A stretch of 64,000 nucleotides of DNA from Chryseobacterium viscerum (GCF_025949665.1 NZ_JAPDFT010000006.1:108881-172880); one strand, 5' to 3'. Shown: positions 7,741 through 17,743, counted from the first letter of the stretch. Notes: a model not told the origin generated them from the letters alone. Numbers and translations: made by a program.

Positions 7741-8457
7741 ATGAATAAAGGAATTTGTATTGTTACAGTAGCGCCGGTTCGTGCAGAGAATTCTGACAGA
7801 GCTGAAATTGTTACGGAAATATTGTTCGGAGAAAGTGCAGATATTTTGGAAGTAGATAAAAACTGGACCAAAATAAAGATGCATTATGATGGCTATGAAG
7901 GATGGATGGATACCAAACAGCTGAAACCAATAACAGAAGAAGAACTGGCTAAAAGGAAAGTTACTGTCGTTACTGAGGATTTCTCTTCCGTATTAATGAA
8001 TGACGGGAAGACTCTGCTTTCTATGGGATCAGAAGTGGAGTTTCCGGTGGTTGCTTCAAGGAGAAGTCATGATGTACGTGAAAGTATTGCCCTGACGGCA
8101 AAAGAATTCCTTAATGTACCTTATCTGTGGGGTGGGAAAAGCTTTTTTGCAGTAGATTGCTCAGGATTTACTCAACTGGTATACAAAATTCACAATATTA
8201 AAATTCCAAGAGATGCTTCGCAGCAGGCTGAGGTAGGTGAACCTCTTACCTTTGTAGAAGAAACACAGCCTGGAGACCTTGCTTTCTTTGAAAATGCAGA
8301 AGGAAAAATTATTCACGTAGGGATTATGCTGGATAATCAAAAAATTATCCATGCTTCAGGAAAAGTGAGAATTGATACATTAGATTCCACAGGGATTTTC
8401 AATAAAGAAATGAATAAGCACACCCATAAACTGAGAGTGCTGAAAAGTGTAATTTAA
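7741..8457 (+). CDS. NlpC/P60 (C40) peptidoglycan hydrolase with SH3 domains
   Basis: A 238-residue cysteine peptidase that probably cleaves the peptide stems of peptidoglycan. Two SH3-like regions cover about residues 1-125 (IVTVAPVRAE... and a second after VTVVTEDFSSVLMNDG). The catalytic NlpC/P60 domain follows with VDCSGFTQLVY (nucleophile Cys), IHVGIMLD (His) and a following polar residue in IIHASG. This layout matches DL-endopeptidases of the YkfC/Spr type. No signal peptide is evident, so it may act on recycled muropeptides in the cytoplasm or use another export route. Confidence 0.9.
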   Translation: MNKGICIVTVAPVRAENSDRAEIVTEILFGESADILEVDKNWTKIKMHYDGYEGWMDTKQLKPITEEELAKRKVTVVTEDFSSVLMNDGKTLLSMGSEVEFPVVASRRSHDVRESIALTAKEFLNVPYLWGGKSFFAVDCSGFTQLVYKIHNIKIPRDASQQAEVGEPLTFVEETQPGDLAFFENAEGKIIHVGIMLDNQKIIHASGKVRIDTLDSTGIFNKEMNKHTHKLRVLKSVI

Positions 8458-8479
8458 TCATAATTCAATCTCATCTGAA

Positions 8480-8947
8480 ATGGAAAATATTCTTTTTACA
8501 ATTTTTGATATTTTTAATTTTGGATTGGTCGTTTTTCTGTGGTGGTTTACCATCAAGAATTATAATGCTTTGCCAAAGAGAATTCCTGTACATTTTGATA
8601 TGGAAGGGAAAGCGGATGGATTTGGTGGAAAAAAATATGCATTTCTGATGCCTGTATTAGCTCTTGGACTGTATGCTCTGTTCATCTATGGAGTAAGGCA
8701 TCCTGAAGATACTAATTTCCCTGTAGAAATTACGGATCAGAATATGAATGCTCAGTTTTTAATTATGAAAATTGGATTGAGAATTCTTTTTGTTGTATTG
8801 GCTGTCATTTTTACAAATATTCAGGACTATATGTTCAGATATGCTGTTGATGATAAAGCTAAACCCAGAATTTCATTTGCTGCCATATTTTTATCAGTCG
8901 TGTTATTTACTCCTGCATTACTTTTTATAGCTCATCTTTTTAAATGA
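8480..8947 (+). CDS. DUF1648 membrane protein
   Basis: A 155-residue inner-membrane protein with four hydrophobic segments. The motif NALPKRIPVHFDMEGKADGFG after the first helix is the DUF1648 signature, the domain that also begins SdpI-type immunity proteins; the SdpI part itself is absent here. Function is unknown. Its stop overlaps the start of the cupin gene (ATGA at 8944-8947), so the two are translationally coupled. Confidence 0.8.
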   Translation: MENILFTIFDIFNFGLVVFLWWFTIKNYNALPKRIPVHFDMEGKADGFGGKKYAFLMPVLALGLYALFIYGVRHPEDTNFPVEITDQNMNAQFLIMKIGLRILFVVLAVIFTNIQDYMFRYAVDDKAKPRISFAAIFLSVVLFTPALLFIAHLFK

Positions 8948-9288
8948 TACACACTAAAGAAAATTCAGAACATTATATCTGGGGAAACCATTGTGACAGC
9001 TGGATTCTGAAAAAGACAGAAGGATTATCTGTGAAACAGGAAAAAATGCCCGCAGGAACTTCAGAAAAACTACACTTTCACAAAGTGGCAGAACAGTTTT
9101 TTTATATTCTGAAAGGAGAAGCTGTATTTTATATCAATGAAGAGAAATTCCTGGTTAAACAAGGAGAATCTATTTCTATTGCACCGGAATCAAAACATTT
9201 TATTTCCAATGAATCCAACGAAGAAATTGAGTTTTTAGTCATATCCAATCCACCTGCGGATCATGATAGAATTGAAATAAAAGAATAA
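8944..9288 (+). CDS. Small single-domain cupin protein
   Basis: A 114-residue cupin. The first cupin motif appears as KLHFHKVAEQFFYILKGE, giving two His and a Glu for metal binding, and the second as APESKHFIS with the third His. Such proteins bind a metal and a small sugar or acid; the ligand cannot be read from sequence. It overlaps the DUF1648 gene by four bases and is followed 5 bases later by waaA, so all three are likely on one message. Confidence 0.82.
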   Translation: MIHTKENSEHYIWGNHCDSWILKKTEGLSVKQEKMPAGTSEKLHFHKVAEQFFYILKGEAVFYINEEKFLVKQGESISIAPESKHFISNESNEEIEFLVISNPPADHDRIEIKE

Positions 9289-9293
9289 TTAAA

Positions 9294-10532
9294 ATGGCTT
9301 TTCTATACAATATATTTATCAGTCTCCTTGCTTTCGGAATGAAGGCTTTTGCATTGATTAATGATAAAACTAAAAAAGGCGTTGAAGGGAGAAAGCAGTC
9401 TTTAGATAAAGTGAAATCAGCATTTTCAAAAACAGATAAAGTGATTTGGATGCATGCTGCCAGTTTAGGAGAATATGAGCAGGGACTTCCTGTTTTGGAA
9501 AAGCTTAAAGATAATTTTCCCGGACATAAAGTTCTGGTGACTTTTTTTTCTCCCTCAGGATATGAGAATGTAATTAAGAAGAAACATATTGCAGACGTTA
9601 TATGTTACTTGCCATTCGATAAAAAAAATGCTGTAAAGGAGTTTGTATCACAGTTTAATACTGAACTATTTTTTACGGTTAAATATGATTACTGGTACAA
9701 TCTGCTTGCAGAACTGAAAAATCAAGGGGCAAAAATTTACGTTATTTCCGCTTTGTTCTATGAAAGACAGTCCTTCTTTACTTCCTATGGAAAATGGTTT
9801 GTAAAACAGCTTCGGAAAGATGTGGATTGGTTTTTTCATCAGACACAATTTTCATTGGCTCTGGCCAAGAGTATAGGATTGATAAAATCTTCTGTAACGG
9901 GAGACACAAGGTTTGACAGGGTAAAACAACTTCGTAGCAGGAACAACCATGTAGATTATATTGCAGACTTTAAAGGAGGTAATAAAACAGTCGTTTTTGG
10001 GAGTTCATGGCAGGCTGAAGAAAAAATAGCAGAAGTGGTTTCCCGTAAAAATAATATGGTGAAACTCATTATCGCACCCCATGATCTGAAAAGAGTAGAG
10101 CATTTGAAAAGTATATTCCCGGGTGCATTATTATACAGTCAGATACAGGATAATCTATCATCAATTGATAGCGCTCAACTTTTAATTATAGACAGTATTG
10201 GCTTATTGTCAAAACTATATTCTTATGCAGATGCAGCCGTTGTGGGAGGAGGATTTCATGATGCAGGACTTCATAATATTCTGGAAGCGGCAACTTTTGG
10301 GGTTCCTGTGATCTTTGGAAATCATTACAAAAAAAATCCAGAAGCTGATGATCTCATCACTGCGAACGGCGGAAAATCTTTTCCAGACGAATATACGGCC
10401 GCTGAATTTGTTTTATTTCTTATAAATGAAGATAATCAGGAAGAACTTACAGAAATGTCCCAGAATGCAGGAAAATTCGTAGATGGAAAACCTGATTCTA
10501 CCAAAATGATTCTACAGAAAATCTTATCGTAA
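9294..10532 (+). CDS. waaA: 3-deoxy-D-manno-octulosonic acid (Kdo) transferase
   Basis: Adds Kdo from CMP-Kdo to the lipid A precursor at the cytoplasmic face of the inner membrane (GT30). At 412 residues it has the usual length. An N-terminal membrane-anchoring helix is followed by the family motif WMHAASLGEYEQG, the acceptor-side region VLVTFFSPSGYE and the C-terminal nucleotide-sugar region VVGGGFHDAGLHNILEAATFGVPVIFG with its conserved Glu. It ends 9 bases inside the convergent gene at 10524. Together with lpxB elsewhere in the window it shows that the organism makes lipid A with Kdo. Confidence 0.95.
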   Translation: MAFLYNIFISLLAFGMKAFALINDKTKKGVEGRKQSLDKVKSAFSKTDKVIWMHAASLGEYEQGLPVLEKLKDNFPGHKVLVTFFSPSGYENVIKKKHIADVICYLPFDKKNAVKEFVSQFNTELFFTVKYDYWYNLLAELKNQGAKIYVISALFYERQSFFTSYGKWFVKQLRKDVDWFFHQTQFSLALAKSIGLIKSSVTGDTRFDRVKQLRSRNNHVDYIADFKGGNKTVVFGSSWQAEEKIAEVVSRKNNMVKLIIAPHDLKRVEHLKSIFPGALLYSQIQDNLSSIDSAQLLIIDSIGLLSKLYSYADAAVVGGGFHDAGLHNILEAATFGVPVIFGNHYKKNPEADDLITANGGKSFPDEYTAAEFVLFLINEDNQEELTEMSQNAGKFVDGKPDSTKMILQKILS

Positions 10533-11150
10533 ATATCCCTGGCTTTTCATTTCTTTCATGATCTGATCTATGTTTTCTGGAATCCTGTCGCATTCAAGCC
10601 AGTTGATGTCAAGACCATTGTTCACACAGAGTTTTTGAAGATAATGGTTTTCTGAGATTTTCTTTTGGGTGTCCCGCAGATATTCATCAATTTCCATCCA
10701 GTAATCTTCATCCAGTTTTTTAATAAGAGTCAAAGCTTTGAATACTTTATTGATGATGTAAATATAGAGTTTGTAAACATTGTCAAATCTTTGTCTGCTG
10801 AGGTCATTGTTGTTTTCCAGAATTTTATTGATAAGAAGAAGATTCAGCGAAACTTCCCCGAATTTATCTGTGGTAATTTTAATATGTTCAGTGATTTCTG
10901 CGCTTATCTTTCGGATGATAGTCAGGAAATAAGGAGCATTTCCAGTGTATTTTGAGGCTAAAAGAACCTTTTCCGCTACAATTTCCTCCATTGCATTTCT
11001 CTTATCATCTGTAGTTTCCGGATCAATAAGCTCGAAATACAATTTTTTAGACAATAATTTATCCTTTCTCAGAAGCCTGAAAATAAGTTTATCTTTCTCG
11101 GTACCGGAAAAAGCGCTCAGAGCCGCTTTGAACTCTTTTGAATACTCCAT
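10524..11150 (-). CDS. Conserved helical protein of unknown function
   Basis: A 208-residue, mostly helical, charged cytoplasmic protein. The N-terminus (MEYSKEFKAALSAF, then EKDKLIFRLLRKDKLL) resembles a family widespread in Flavobacteriia that some genomes label as a dUTPase, but I see none of the dUTPase motifs and would not use that name. Its ATG overlaps the stop of the glycosyltransferase gene as TAATG, so it is coupled to it. The 3' end overlaps waaA by 9 bases on the other strand. Confidence 0.65.
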   Translation of the reverse strand: MEYSKEFKAALSAFSGTEKDKLIFRLLRKDKLLSKKLYFELIDPETTDDKRNAMEEIVAEKVLLASKYTGNAPYFLTIIRKISAEITEHIKITTDKFGEVSLNLLLINKILENNNDLSRQRFDNVYKLYIYIINKVFKALTLIKKLDEDYWMEIDEYLRDTQKKISENHYLQKLCVNNGLDINWLECDRIPENIDQIMKEMKSQGYLR

Positions 11151-11905
11151 TAATTGAAAATTTTCGAATACTTCATGAATCCGTTCAGTGCCCAGTTAGC
11201 CGTATAATACAATGATTTTAAAGTTGAAAACCCCATGAAATACTTATAGACTAGATATTGATCTTTGATGATATTTTTTTTCTTTCTGGAAACACTGTTT
11301 TCACGCATTCTGTATTTTGCTAATGTCTTTTGTACAGGAATCCCTTCAGGAATTACTTTTAAAAGATTAAGCCACATGACATGATCTTCACGTTTGCTTT
11401 TTACAGGAAACAAAAATTTTCCAACCCTTTGGGTATCATACATTGTGGAAACCGGTGCCAGACGGCATGTCTTCAAAAGATTAGAGAATGTAACCACTTT
11501 ATCTGCCAGAAAATCTTTCAGGATAGGCTGAAGCTGTTCATCACATCTGGAATAGTTGCAATAAACCAGTTCTGCATTATGTTCCTGCATATAATCTGTC
11601 ATTGTTTCCAGATATTCAGGATACCAGTAATCGTCAGAATCCAGAAAAGCGATATATCTTCCTTGTGCTCTTTCCAGACTGTTGTTTCTTGCATTTCCTG
11701 CACCTCCATTTTTTTCCAGTACCTGTAGTTTTATTCTGGGATCATTATATTTTCTGATAATCTCAACTGTATTATCTTTGGAAAGGTCATCAGTAATCAG
11801 CCATTCCCAGTTTTCATAGGCTTGGTTAAGAACAGACTGTATGGTTTCCTCGATAAATTCAGCAGAATTATAACAGGGAGTGATAATGGAGACAAGATCT
11901 TTCAT
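11150..11905 (-). CDS. Glycosyltransferase family 2
   Basis: A 251-residue inverting GT-A enzyme that probably adds a sugar in surface polysaccharide synthesis. It has the N-terminal fold VSIITPCYNSAEFIEETI, nucleotide-binding WLITDDLSKD, and the DSDD metal-binding motif in YIAFLDSDDYW. The C-terminal part is short, with no added membrane helices beyond a weak hydrophobic stretch. It lies 23 bases after an acyltransferase and overlaps the next gene, so the three form an operon. Donor and acceptor are unknown. Confidence 0.88.
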   Translation of the reverse strand: MKDLVSIITPCYNSAEFIEETIQSVLNQAYENWEWLITDDLSKDNTVEIIRKYNDPRIKLQVLEKNGGAGNARNNSLERAQGRYIAFLDSDDYWYPEYLETMTDYMQEHNAELVYCNYSRCDEQLQPILKDFLADKVVTFSNLLKTCRLAPVSTMYDTQRVGKFLFPVKSKREDHVMWLNLLKVIPEGIPVQKTLAKYRMRENSVSRKKKNIIKDQYLVYKYFMGFSTLKSLYYTANWALNGFMKYSKIFN

Positions 11906-11928
11906 TTGTGCTTTTTAAGACTGTAAAA

Positions 11929-12960
11929 TTATAAAAATCTTTTTTCATAAAGATGCCAGGAAGCAATTCCTACCCCTATAACTACCAACATACATACCAA
12001 TCCCATAAAGTAAGGATTATAATTGGCAAAAAGTCCCAATGTTGCAAATACCCTGATGATAGGGAAGTGGAATATGTAGATTCCATAAGTGAAATCTCCG
12101 TACTTTCCGAAATTATTCAAAAATTTAAATGAGTAAGCAATATACAGAACAATGATGCTGATCATCATCGGAGAGAATAGCTTTATATTAAAAATCAGAT
12201 CTATCCAGACCGTAATCATAGCAATGATGAATAAAGTATTCTTGTGTTTGATAAACTTGTCAAAATTAAAGTAAATCAGCATTCCACCAATGAAATAACA
12301 TAGTGAACCCGGCAGCTGTCTTGAAAGAGCCGCTTTTCCAGCCATTTCAAAATAATTAAGATATACCAGAGAAAGGAAATACAGTACGATCAGACTGATA
12401 TTTCGGTATTTGTTATTTTTTCCAAACAATAGAAACATTAACGGAACAGCTATATAAAAACACATTTCTATCTTAAGAGTCCATAAGGCCCCATTTACAG
12501 CCTGGTTTCCGAATACACCGGGAAGCCAGGGTGCTTTAAAATTCATAAAAATTGAATTCCAGAATAAATATTTATAAACCTGCGTATTGCCGAAATATTC
12601 AGAAAGAGGAAGTGTACTCACGAGGCTCAGTAATACAGCACACAGAAAAACAACTAATAGATAAGCGGGAACAATTCTGTTGAATCTCTTTTTAGCGTAG
12701 CTTTTTAAACTGGATGACCTTTCGTAGCTTCTCGCAATAAGAAATCCACTAACGATAAAAAATGAGAAAACAGCCACTTCCACAGGGCTGTGCGTTAGAA
12801 TTGTAAGCTGGGCAGAGCCGCTTAATGCTCCCAAATGTCCTACAAAGACAATGAAAGCAAGGAGAACACGTATAAAATCAAAATTGTTTCTCGTAATATC
12901 CTGCATTTGTATTTTGTTTCCTGCAAAAATAACTTTTTTAATAGAATGAACGATGCTCAT
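11929..12960 (-). CDS. Acyltransferase family 3 (OafA/YrhL-type) membrane protein
   Basis: A 343-residue integral membrane O-acyltransferase with about ten helices. The family signature is FDFIRVLLAFIVFVGHLGAL near the N-terminus, including the conserved His, and the region FSFFIVSGFLIARSYERS follows as expected. These enzymes acetylate or succinylate sugars of O-antigen or other polysaccharides. An alternative ATG at 12906 (MQDITRNN) lies nearer the domain and cannot be excluded. It is the first gene of the operon with the GT2 enzyme. Confidence 0.87.
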   Translation of the reverse strand: MSIVHSIKKVIFAGNKIQMQDITRNNFDFIRVLLAFIVFVGHLGALSGSAQLTILTHSPVEVAVFSFFIVSGFLIARSYERSSSLKSYAKKRFNRIVPAYLLVVFLCAVLLSLVSTLPLSEYFGNTQVYKYLFWNSIFMNFKAPWLPGVFGNQAVNGALWTLKIEMCFYIAVPLMFLLFGKNNKYRNISLIVLYFLSLVYLNYFEMAGKAALSRQLPGSLCYFIGGMLIYFNFDKFIKHKNTLFIIAMITVWIDLIFNIKLFSPMMISIIVLYIAYSFKFLNNFGKYGDFTYGIYIFHFPIIRVFATLGLFANYNPYFMGLVCMLVVIGVGIASWHLYEKRFL

Positions 12961-13105
12961 GTATCCATTATTTGTTAAATAAAGGGAAAATAGGGGCTCA
13001 CTATTTTAAAATATATATAAATAATCGTCGATAAAATAATTTTTCATAAAAAATAGTAATATAAATCAAAAAAATTATAATTTTAGCGCTTGAAAAAATT
13101 GATCT

Positions 13106-13582
13106 ATGAAGAAATTAGCATTACTATTTGCAGGTTTATCTTTGTTTGCTGCAGCTACAGGCTGTAGTAGTGACAATGATACTGTTCTGGAAGCTCCTCT
13201 TGTTGGGACATGGCAACCATTAAAAGAAGTTGTTACCACTGTAGAAGTTGGTGAAGACCCGGTTTCTAACACGATTACTTATACAGATTGTCAGAAACAG
13301 ACAAGATGGTGGTTTAGCGTTGACTCCAAAGGAGGAAAGACGAACTGGGGAGATACCGCTACACCTGGTCAGTGTGCTATTCTTTCTGATATAAAATTCA
13401 ATTATACCTATAATAAGGAAGGAAAAGACGTTCAGATGAAAATTCAGGGGATAGTAGAGCCGCAAAATGCAAAGGTTATTACTCTGGATGCTACAACGCT
13501 CAATCTTGCTGTAAGAGAGGAGACACAGGATCCTACTATATTCCAGACAAGAACATATACCTTCAAAAGAGTTACTCAATAA
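13106..13582 (+). CDS. Lipocalin-like surface lipoprotein
   Basis: A 158-residue lipoprotein. The signal peptide ends at the lipobox AATGC, and the acidic SSDNDT that follows resembles the flavobacterial lipoprotein export signal, so the protein is likely exposed on the cell surface. The mature part starts with LVGTWQP and has alternating beta strands typical of lipocalin-like Bacteroidota lipoproteins. Two further cysteines (in TDCQKQ and GQCAIL) may pair. Ligand unknown. A variant -7 box TAATTTTA sits at 13077-13084 and a terminator follows the stop. Confidence 0.8.
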   Translation: MKKLALLFAGLSLFAAATGCSSDNDTVLEAPLVGTWQPLKEVVTTVEVGEDPVSNTITYTDCQKQTRWWFSVDSKGGKTNWGDTATPGQCAILSDIKFNYTYNKEGKDVQMKIQGIVEPQNAKVITLDATTLNLAVREETQDPTIFQTRTYTFKRVTQ

Positions 13583-13609
13583 TAGTATATACTTCAGGAT
13601 ATAAAACAG

Positions 13610-13636
13610 ATCTCATCTCCGGATGGGATTTTTTTG
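13610..13636 (+). terminator. Terminator after the lipocalin-like lipoprotein
   Basis: Stem ATCTCATC / GATGGGAT (one G-T pair) with a four-base loop, followed by seven T. It separates the lipoprotein gene from leuS. Confidence 0.75.
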
Positions 13637-13692
13637 TTGGGGATAGAATTGCAATTCATCATAAATTAAATTTCCATTTACTTTAAAATCAT

Positions 13693-13700
13693 TATTTTTG
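13693..13700 (+). promoter_or_regulatory. -7 box TATTTTTG for leuS
   Basis: Exact TAnnTTTG match 64 bases before the leuS start codon, giving a leader of about 60 bases. No clear -33 TTG. Confidence 0.45.
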
Positions 13701-13764
13701 TGAATCTTGTTAAAAAGAAAAATAATTCAATATTTTAAAGTCTAACATATAACATATATATAAA

Positions 13765-16578
13765 GTGTTTTACGATCATCAGCAGATAGAAAAAAAGTGG
13801 CAGAAATACTGGGAGGAAAATCAAACTTATAAAACCTCTAATAACACAGATAAACCCAAATTTTACGTACTCGATATGTTTCCGTATCCATCCGGAGCAG
13901 GTCTTCACGTAGGTCACCCGCTGGGATACATAGCATCGGATATCTATGCAAGATATAAAAGACATCAGGGTTTTAATGTTCTTCACCCGGTAGGATATGA
14001 CAGTTTTGGACTTCCTGCTGAGCAGTATGCTATCCAGACAGGGCAGCATCCCGCTATTACTACAGAACAGAATATCAACAGATACGAAGAGCAGTTAAGA
14101 AAAATCGGTTTCTCATTCGATTGGAGCAGAGAAGTAAGAACTTCAGATGCATCTTATTATAAATGGACACAATGGATCTTTATCCAGCTCTACCATTCTT
14201 GGTATAATAAAAATACCGATAAGGCAGAATCTATTGATTCCCTGATCCAACATTTTGAAGAAAAAGGAACAGAAGGATTAAATGCCAATCAGAATGACGA
14301 ATTAAATTTCACAGCAGAAGAATGGAAAATGGCTTCCGATCTTGATAAAGAAGATATCCTGTTAAACTATCGTCTTGCTTACAGAGCAGAAACCACTGTA
14401 AACTGGTGCCCTGCATTAGGAACTGTATTGGCAAACGATGAAATAAAAGATGGAAAATCTGAAAGAGGAGGGTTTCCTGTTTTCCAAAAGAAAATGATGC
14501 AGTGGAGTATGAGAATCTCCGCATACTCTGAAAGATTATTACAAGGATTGAATACTTTAGACTGGCCGCAGCCTTTGAAAGATTCTCAGGAATACTGGAT
14601 TGGTAAATCTCAGGGAGCACAGGTTCAGTTCAAGGTAGAAAGCCATAATGAAATCGTTGAGGTATTTACAACAAGACCTGATACTATTTTTGGAGCTACC
14701 TTTATGGTATTGGCTCCGGAAAATCCTTTAGTGGAAGCAATTACTACTGATGCTCAAAAAGTAGAAATAGATACTTATATTGAAGAAACTTCCAAAAAAA
14801 CCGAAAGAGACAGAATGTCTGACGTGAAAAACGTGAGCGGAGCTTTCACAGGAAGTTATGCAATCAATCCGTTCAGCAACGAAAAAATGCCGATCTATAT
14901 TTCAGACTATGTGTTGATGGGATATGGGACAGGAGCCGTGATGGCTGTTCCGGCGCATGATGAACGTGACCACAGATTTGCAAAGAAATTCAATCTTGAA
15001 ATTAAAAAAGTTGTAGAAACAGAAGAAGATGTTCAGGAAAAATCTTTTGATTCCAAAGATTCCGTTTGTGTCAATTCTGATTTCTTAAACGGATTGAATT
15101 ATAATGATGCAAAGTCAAAAATAATTTCAGAGATCGAAACTAAAGGAATCGGTCATGGTACAACGAACTACAGACAGCGTGATGCAGTTTTCTCAAGACA
15201 GCGTTATTGGGGAGAACCTGTTCCTATATATTATAAGGATGGGATGCCTTACACATTGCCAGCTTCCGCTTTACCATTAGAACTTCCTGAAGTTGAAAAA
15301 TACTTACCTACAGAAGACGGAGATCCGCCATTAGGGAATGCAAAAGAATTTGCATGGGATGAAGCTAACCAAAAAGTAGTTGCTACAGATCTGGTGGATG
15401 ATAAAACTATTTTCCCGTTAGAATTATCTACAATGCCGGGTTGGGCTGGAAGCTCATGGTATTTCCTTAGATATATGGATCCACAAAATGACGGAGAATT
15501 CTGTGCAAAGAATCTTTCAGACTATTGGGGACAGGTAGATTTATATATTGGAGGCAGTGAGCACGCAACCGGTCACTTATTATATTCCCGTTTCTGGAAC
15601 ATGTTTTTAAAGGACAGGGGATACATCAATCATGATGAGCCATTCCAGAAATTGATCAACCAGGGGATGATCTTAGGAATGAGTGCATATGTATATAGAA
15701 TTGAAGGAACTAATCAATATGTTTCTAAAAATCTGGCAGGAAATTACCAGACTCAGCAGATCCATGTTGACGTATCCTTGTTAAAAGGAACTTCTGACGA
15801 ATTGGATACTGAAGCTTTCAAAGCATGGAGACCTGATTATGCAGATGCAGAATTTATTATGGAAGATGGAAAATACATCACAGACCGTGAAGTAGAAAAA
15901 ATGTCCAAGTCAAAATACAATGTAGTAAATCCTGATGATATCTGTGAAGAGTACGGAGCAGACGGATTAAGATTATACGAAATGTTCTTAGGCCCGCTGG
16001 AACAATCCAAGCCTTGGAATACTCAGGGATTAAGTGGTGTATATGGTTTTCTTAAAAAATTCTGGAATCTGTATTTTAATGGAGATGCATTTGAAGTTTC
16101 AGAAGAAGAACCTACAAAAGAAGAATACAAAGTTTTACATACTTTAATAAAGAAGGTGGTATATGATATTGAAAACTTCTCATTCAATACATCTGTATCA
16201 TCCTTTATGATTGCTGTGAATGAGCTCCAGAAAATAAAATGTAACAAACGCAATATTTTAGAGCCGCTGGCCGTTATCATTTCTCCGTATGCGCCTCACA
16301 TCTGTGAAGAACTATGGAGTTTGTTAGGATACAATACATCTATTGAATTTGAAAAATTCCCGGTATTAAATGAAGATTATCTGATTGAAGATGAAATTCA
16401 GTATCCGGTAAGTGTAAATGGTAAAATGAAGTTCAAAATTTCACTTTCAGCTCAATTATCTGCCAAGGAAGTGGAAGATTTGGTGATTTCGAGTGATAAA
16501 ATGCAACAGATTTTGGAGGGTAAAACCCCTAAAAAAATCATTGTAGTCCCTCACCGTATTGTGAATATCGTAATTTAA
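13765..16578 (+). CDS. leuS: Leucyl-tRNA synthetase
   Basis: Charges tRNA-Leu with leucine; class I, bacterial type. The HIGH signature appears as HVGH at residues 48-51 after FPYPSGAGL, and KMSKS is at 712-716. The CP1 editing domain is present (TTRPDTIFGATFMVL; AVPAHDERD). At 937 residues it is longer than the approximately 860 of E. coli because of insertions near residues 150-185 and 640-700, the second just ahead of KMSKS. The start codon is GTG: upstream in-frame sequence soon hits a stop, and the next ATG would delete part of the catalytic domain. Confidence 0.97.
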   Translation: MFYDHQQIEKKWQKYWEENQTYKTSNNTDKPKFYVLDMFPYPSGAGLHVGHPLGYIASDIYARYKRHQGFNVLHPVGYDSFGLPAEQYAIQTGQHPAITTEQNINRYEEQLRKIGFSFDWSREVRTSDASYYKWTQWIFIQLYHSWYNKNTDKAESIDSLIQHFEEKGTEGLNANQNDELNFTAEEWKMASDLDKEDILLNYRLAYRAETTVNWCPALGTVLANDEIKDGKSERGGFPVFQKKMMQWSMRISAYSERLLQGLNTLDWPQPLKDSQEYWIGKSQGAQVQFKVESHNEIVEVFTTRPDTIFGATFMVLAPENPLVEAITTDAQKVEIDTYIEETSKKTERDRMSDVKNVSGAFTGSYAINPFSNEKMPIYISDYVLMGYGTGAVMAVPAHDERDHRFAKKFNLEIKKVVETEEDVQEKSFDSKDSVCVNSDFLNGLNYNDAKSKIISEIETKGIGHGTTNYRQRDAVFSRQRYWGEPVPIYYKDGMPYTLPASALPLELPEVEKYLPTEDGDPPLGNAKEFAWDEANQKVVATDLVDDKTIFPLELSTMPGWAGSSWYFLRYMDPQNDGEFCAKNLSDYWGQVDLYIGGSEHATGHLLYSRFWNMFLKDRGYINHDEPFQKLINQGMILGMSAYVYRIEGTNQYVSKNLAGNYQTQQIHVDVSLLKGTSDELDTEAFKAWRPDYADAEFIMEDGKYITDREVEKMSKSKYNVVNPDDICEEYGADGLRLYEMFLGPLEQSKPWNTQGLSGVYGFLKKFWNLYFNGDAFEVSEEEPTKEEYKVLHTLIKKVVYDIENFSFNTSVSSFMIAVNELQKIKCNKRNILEPLAVIISPYAPHICEELWSLLGYNTSIEFEKFPVLNEDYLIEDEIQYPVSVNGKMKFKISLSAQLSAKEVEDLVISSDKMQQILEGKTPKKIIVVPHRIVNIVI

Positions 16579-16818
16579 ATAAAATTTAACATTGGGAAAT
16601 TAAAAAAAATGGGTGTCTTATTTTTTTGATTTTTTAACTCAAATGTTAAATTTGGGGAAAATAAATAAAATATTTAAAAATAATTATTATATCGAAATCG
16701 TATTAAAATTTCTTTATCAAAAAAAAGCAAAATGTTTAATTAAGACTCTTGCATTTTAATTAATTTTGCCTTTAATTTACACCCTGTAAAATTTTAAAAC
16801 AATATAATTTAGTTAAAT

Positions 16819-17682
16819 ATGGAAATGAATGTTTCAAAAAATGATGAGCAAGTAGTTGCTAGAAAGGCAGGAGGTTTAAATCCAGCTGTTATTATTCCTA
16901 TTCTATTTATTATAGGAGTATGTATTTATTTATTCGTTCTTGGTAGCCCAGGAAACTTTAAAGATGCAGATAAACTAGGAAGTGGGTCTGTAGCCTTTTC
17001 AAGTGTTGAAGGAAAAGACATTCACCCAGAATCGTTTTTAGGTATTATCTACAAAGGAGGGGTTATCGTACCAATCTTGATTACTTTCATGATTACTGTA
17101 ATCGTTTTCTCTTTTGAAAGATATTTCGTTCTTGGTAAAGCTGCCGGAAAAGGAAACTTAGACAACTTCGTTGTACAAGTAAGAAGCTTACTAAACCAAA
17201 ACAAAATTGACGAAGCTATCGAAGAGTGTGACAGACAACAAGGTTCTGTAGGTAACGTAGTAAAAGAAGGTCTTACTACTTACAAAGCACTTTCTCACGA
17301 TACTACATTAAATAAAGAGCAGAAAATGGTAGCGCTTAACAAAGCTATCGAAGAAGCTACTACTCTTGAGATGCCAATGCTTGAGAAAAACATGATGATC
17401 CTTTCTACTTTAGGTACTGTTGCAACGTTAGTAGCACTACTTGGAACGGTAATCGGGATGATCAAGGCATTCTTCGCATTAGGTTCAGGAGGAGGTACTC
17501 CGGATGCTGCTGCTCTATCTACAGGTATCTCTGAAGCCTTGATCAACACGGCATTAGGTATTGGTACTTCAGCAATCGCTATTATCCTTTATAACTTCTT
17601 TACATCTAAAATTGATGGATTAACTTACAAGATCGACGAGATCTCTATGAGTATCCAACAATCTTTCGCTGAATTCAACTAA
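16819..17682 (+). CDS. exbB: ExbB/TolQ/MotA-type proton channel protein
   Basis: Inner-membrane channel subunit that uses the proton motive force to energise TonB. Its 287 residues carry four hydrophobic segments: one near the N-terminus, GGVIVPILITFMITVIVF, LGTVATLVALLGTVIGMIKAF and GIGTSAIAIILYNFF. The ExbB family block with TLGTVATLVALLGTVIGM is clear. The protein has one more N-terminal helix than E. coli ExbB, which is common in Bacteroidota. A -7 box TAATTTTG is at 16761-16768. It is first in the cluster with two exbD genes and tonB. Confidence 0.92.
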   Translation: MEMNVSKNDEQVVARKAGGLNPAVIIPILFIIGVCIYLFVLGSPGNFKDADKLGSGSVAFSSVEGKDIHPESFLGIIYKGGVIVPILITFMITVIVFSFERYFVLGKAAGKGNLDNFVVQVRSLLNQNKIDEAIEECDRQQGSVGNVVKEGLTTYKALSHDTTLNKEQKMVALNKAIEEATTLEMPMLEKNMMILSTLGTVATLVALLGTVIGMIKAFFALGSGGGTPDAAALSTGISEALINTALGIGTSAIAIILYNFFTSKIDGLTYKIDEISMSIQQSFAEFN

Positions 17683-17743
17683 GAATTAGCAAGATATTTG
17701 CATTAGCAATTAAAAGAAGTTTAATTAAAAATATTTTATAATA

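Noticed and set aside
10524..11150. Naming this gene a dUTPase, as some annotations of similar proteins do.
   Set aside because: None of the five dUTPase motifs is visible and the protein is almost entirely helical.
13765..13767. The GTG start of leuS as a sign of special regulation.
   Set aside because: GTG starts are common, the frame upstream is closed and the next ATG is inside the catalytic domain; nothing more is needed.
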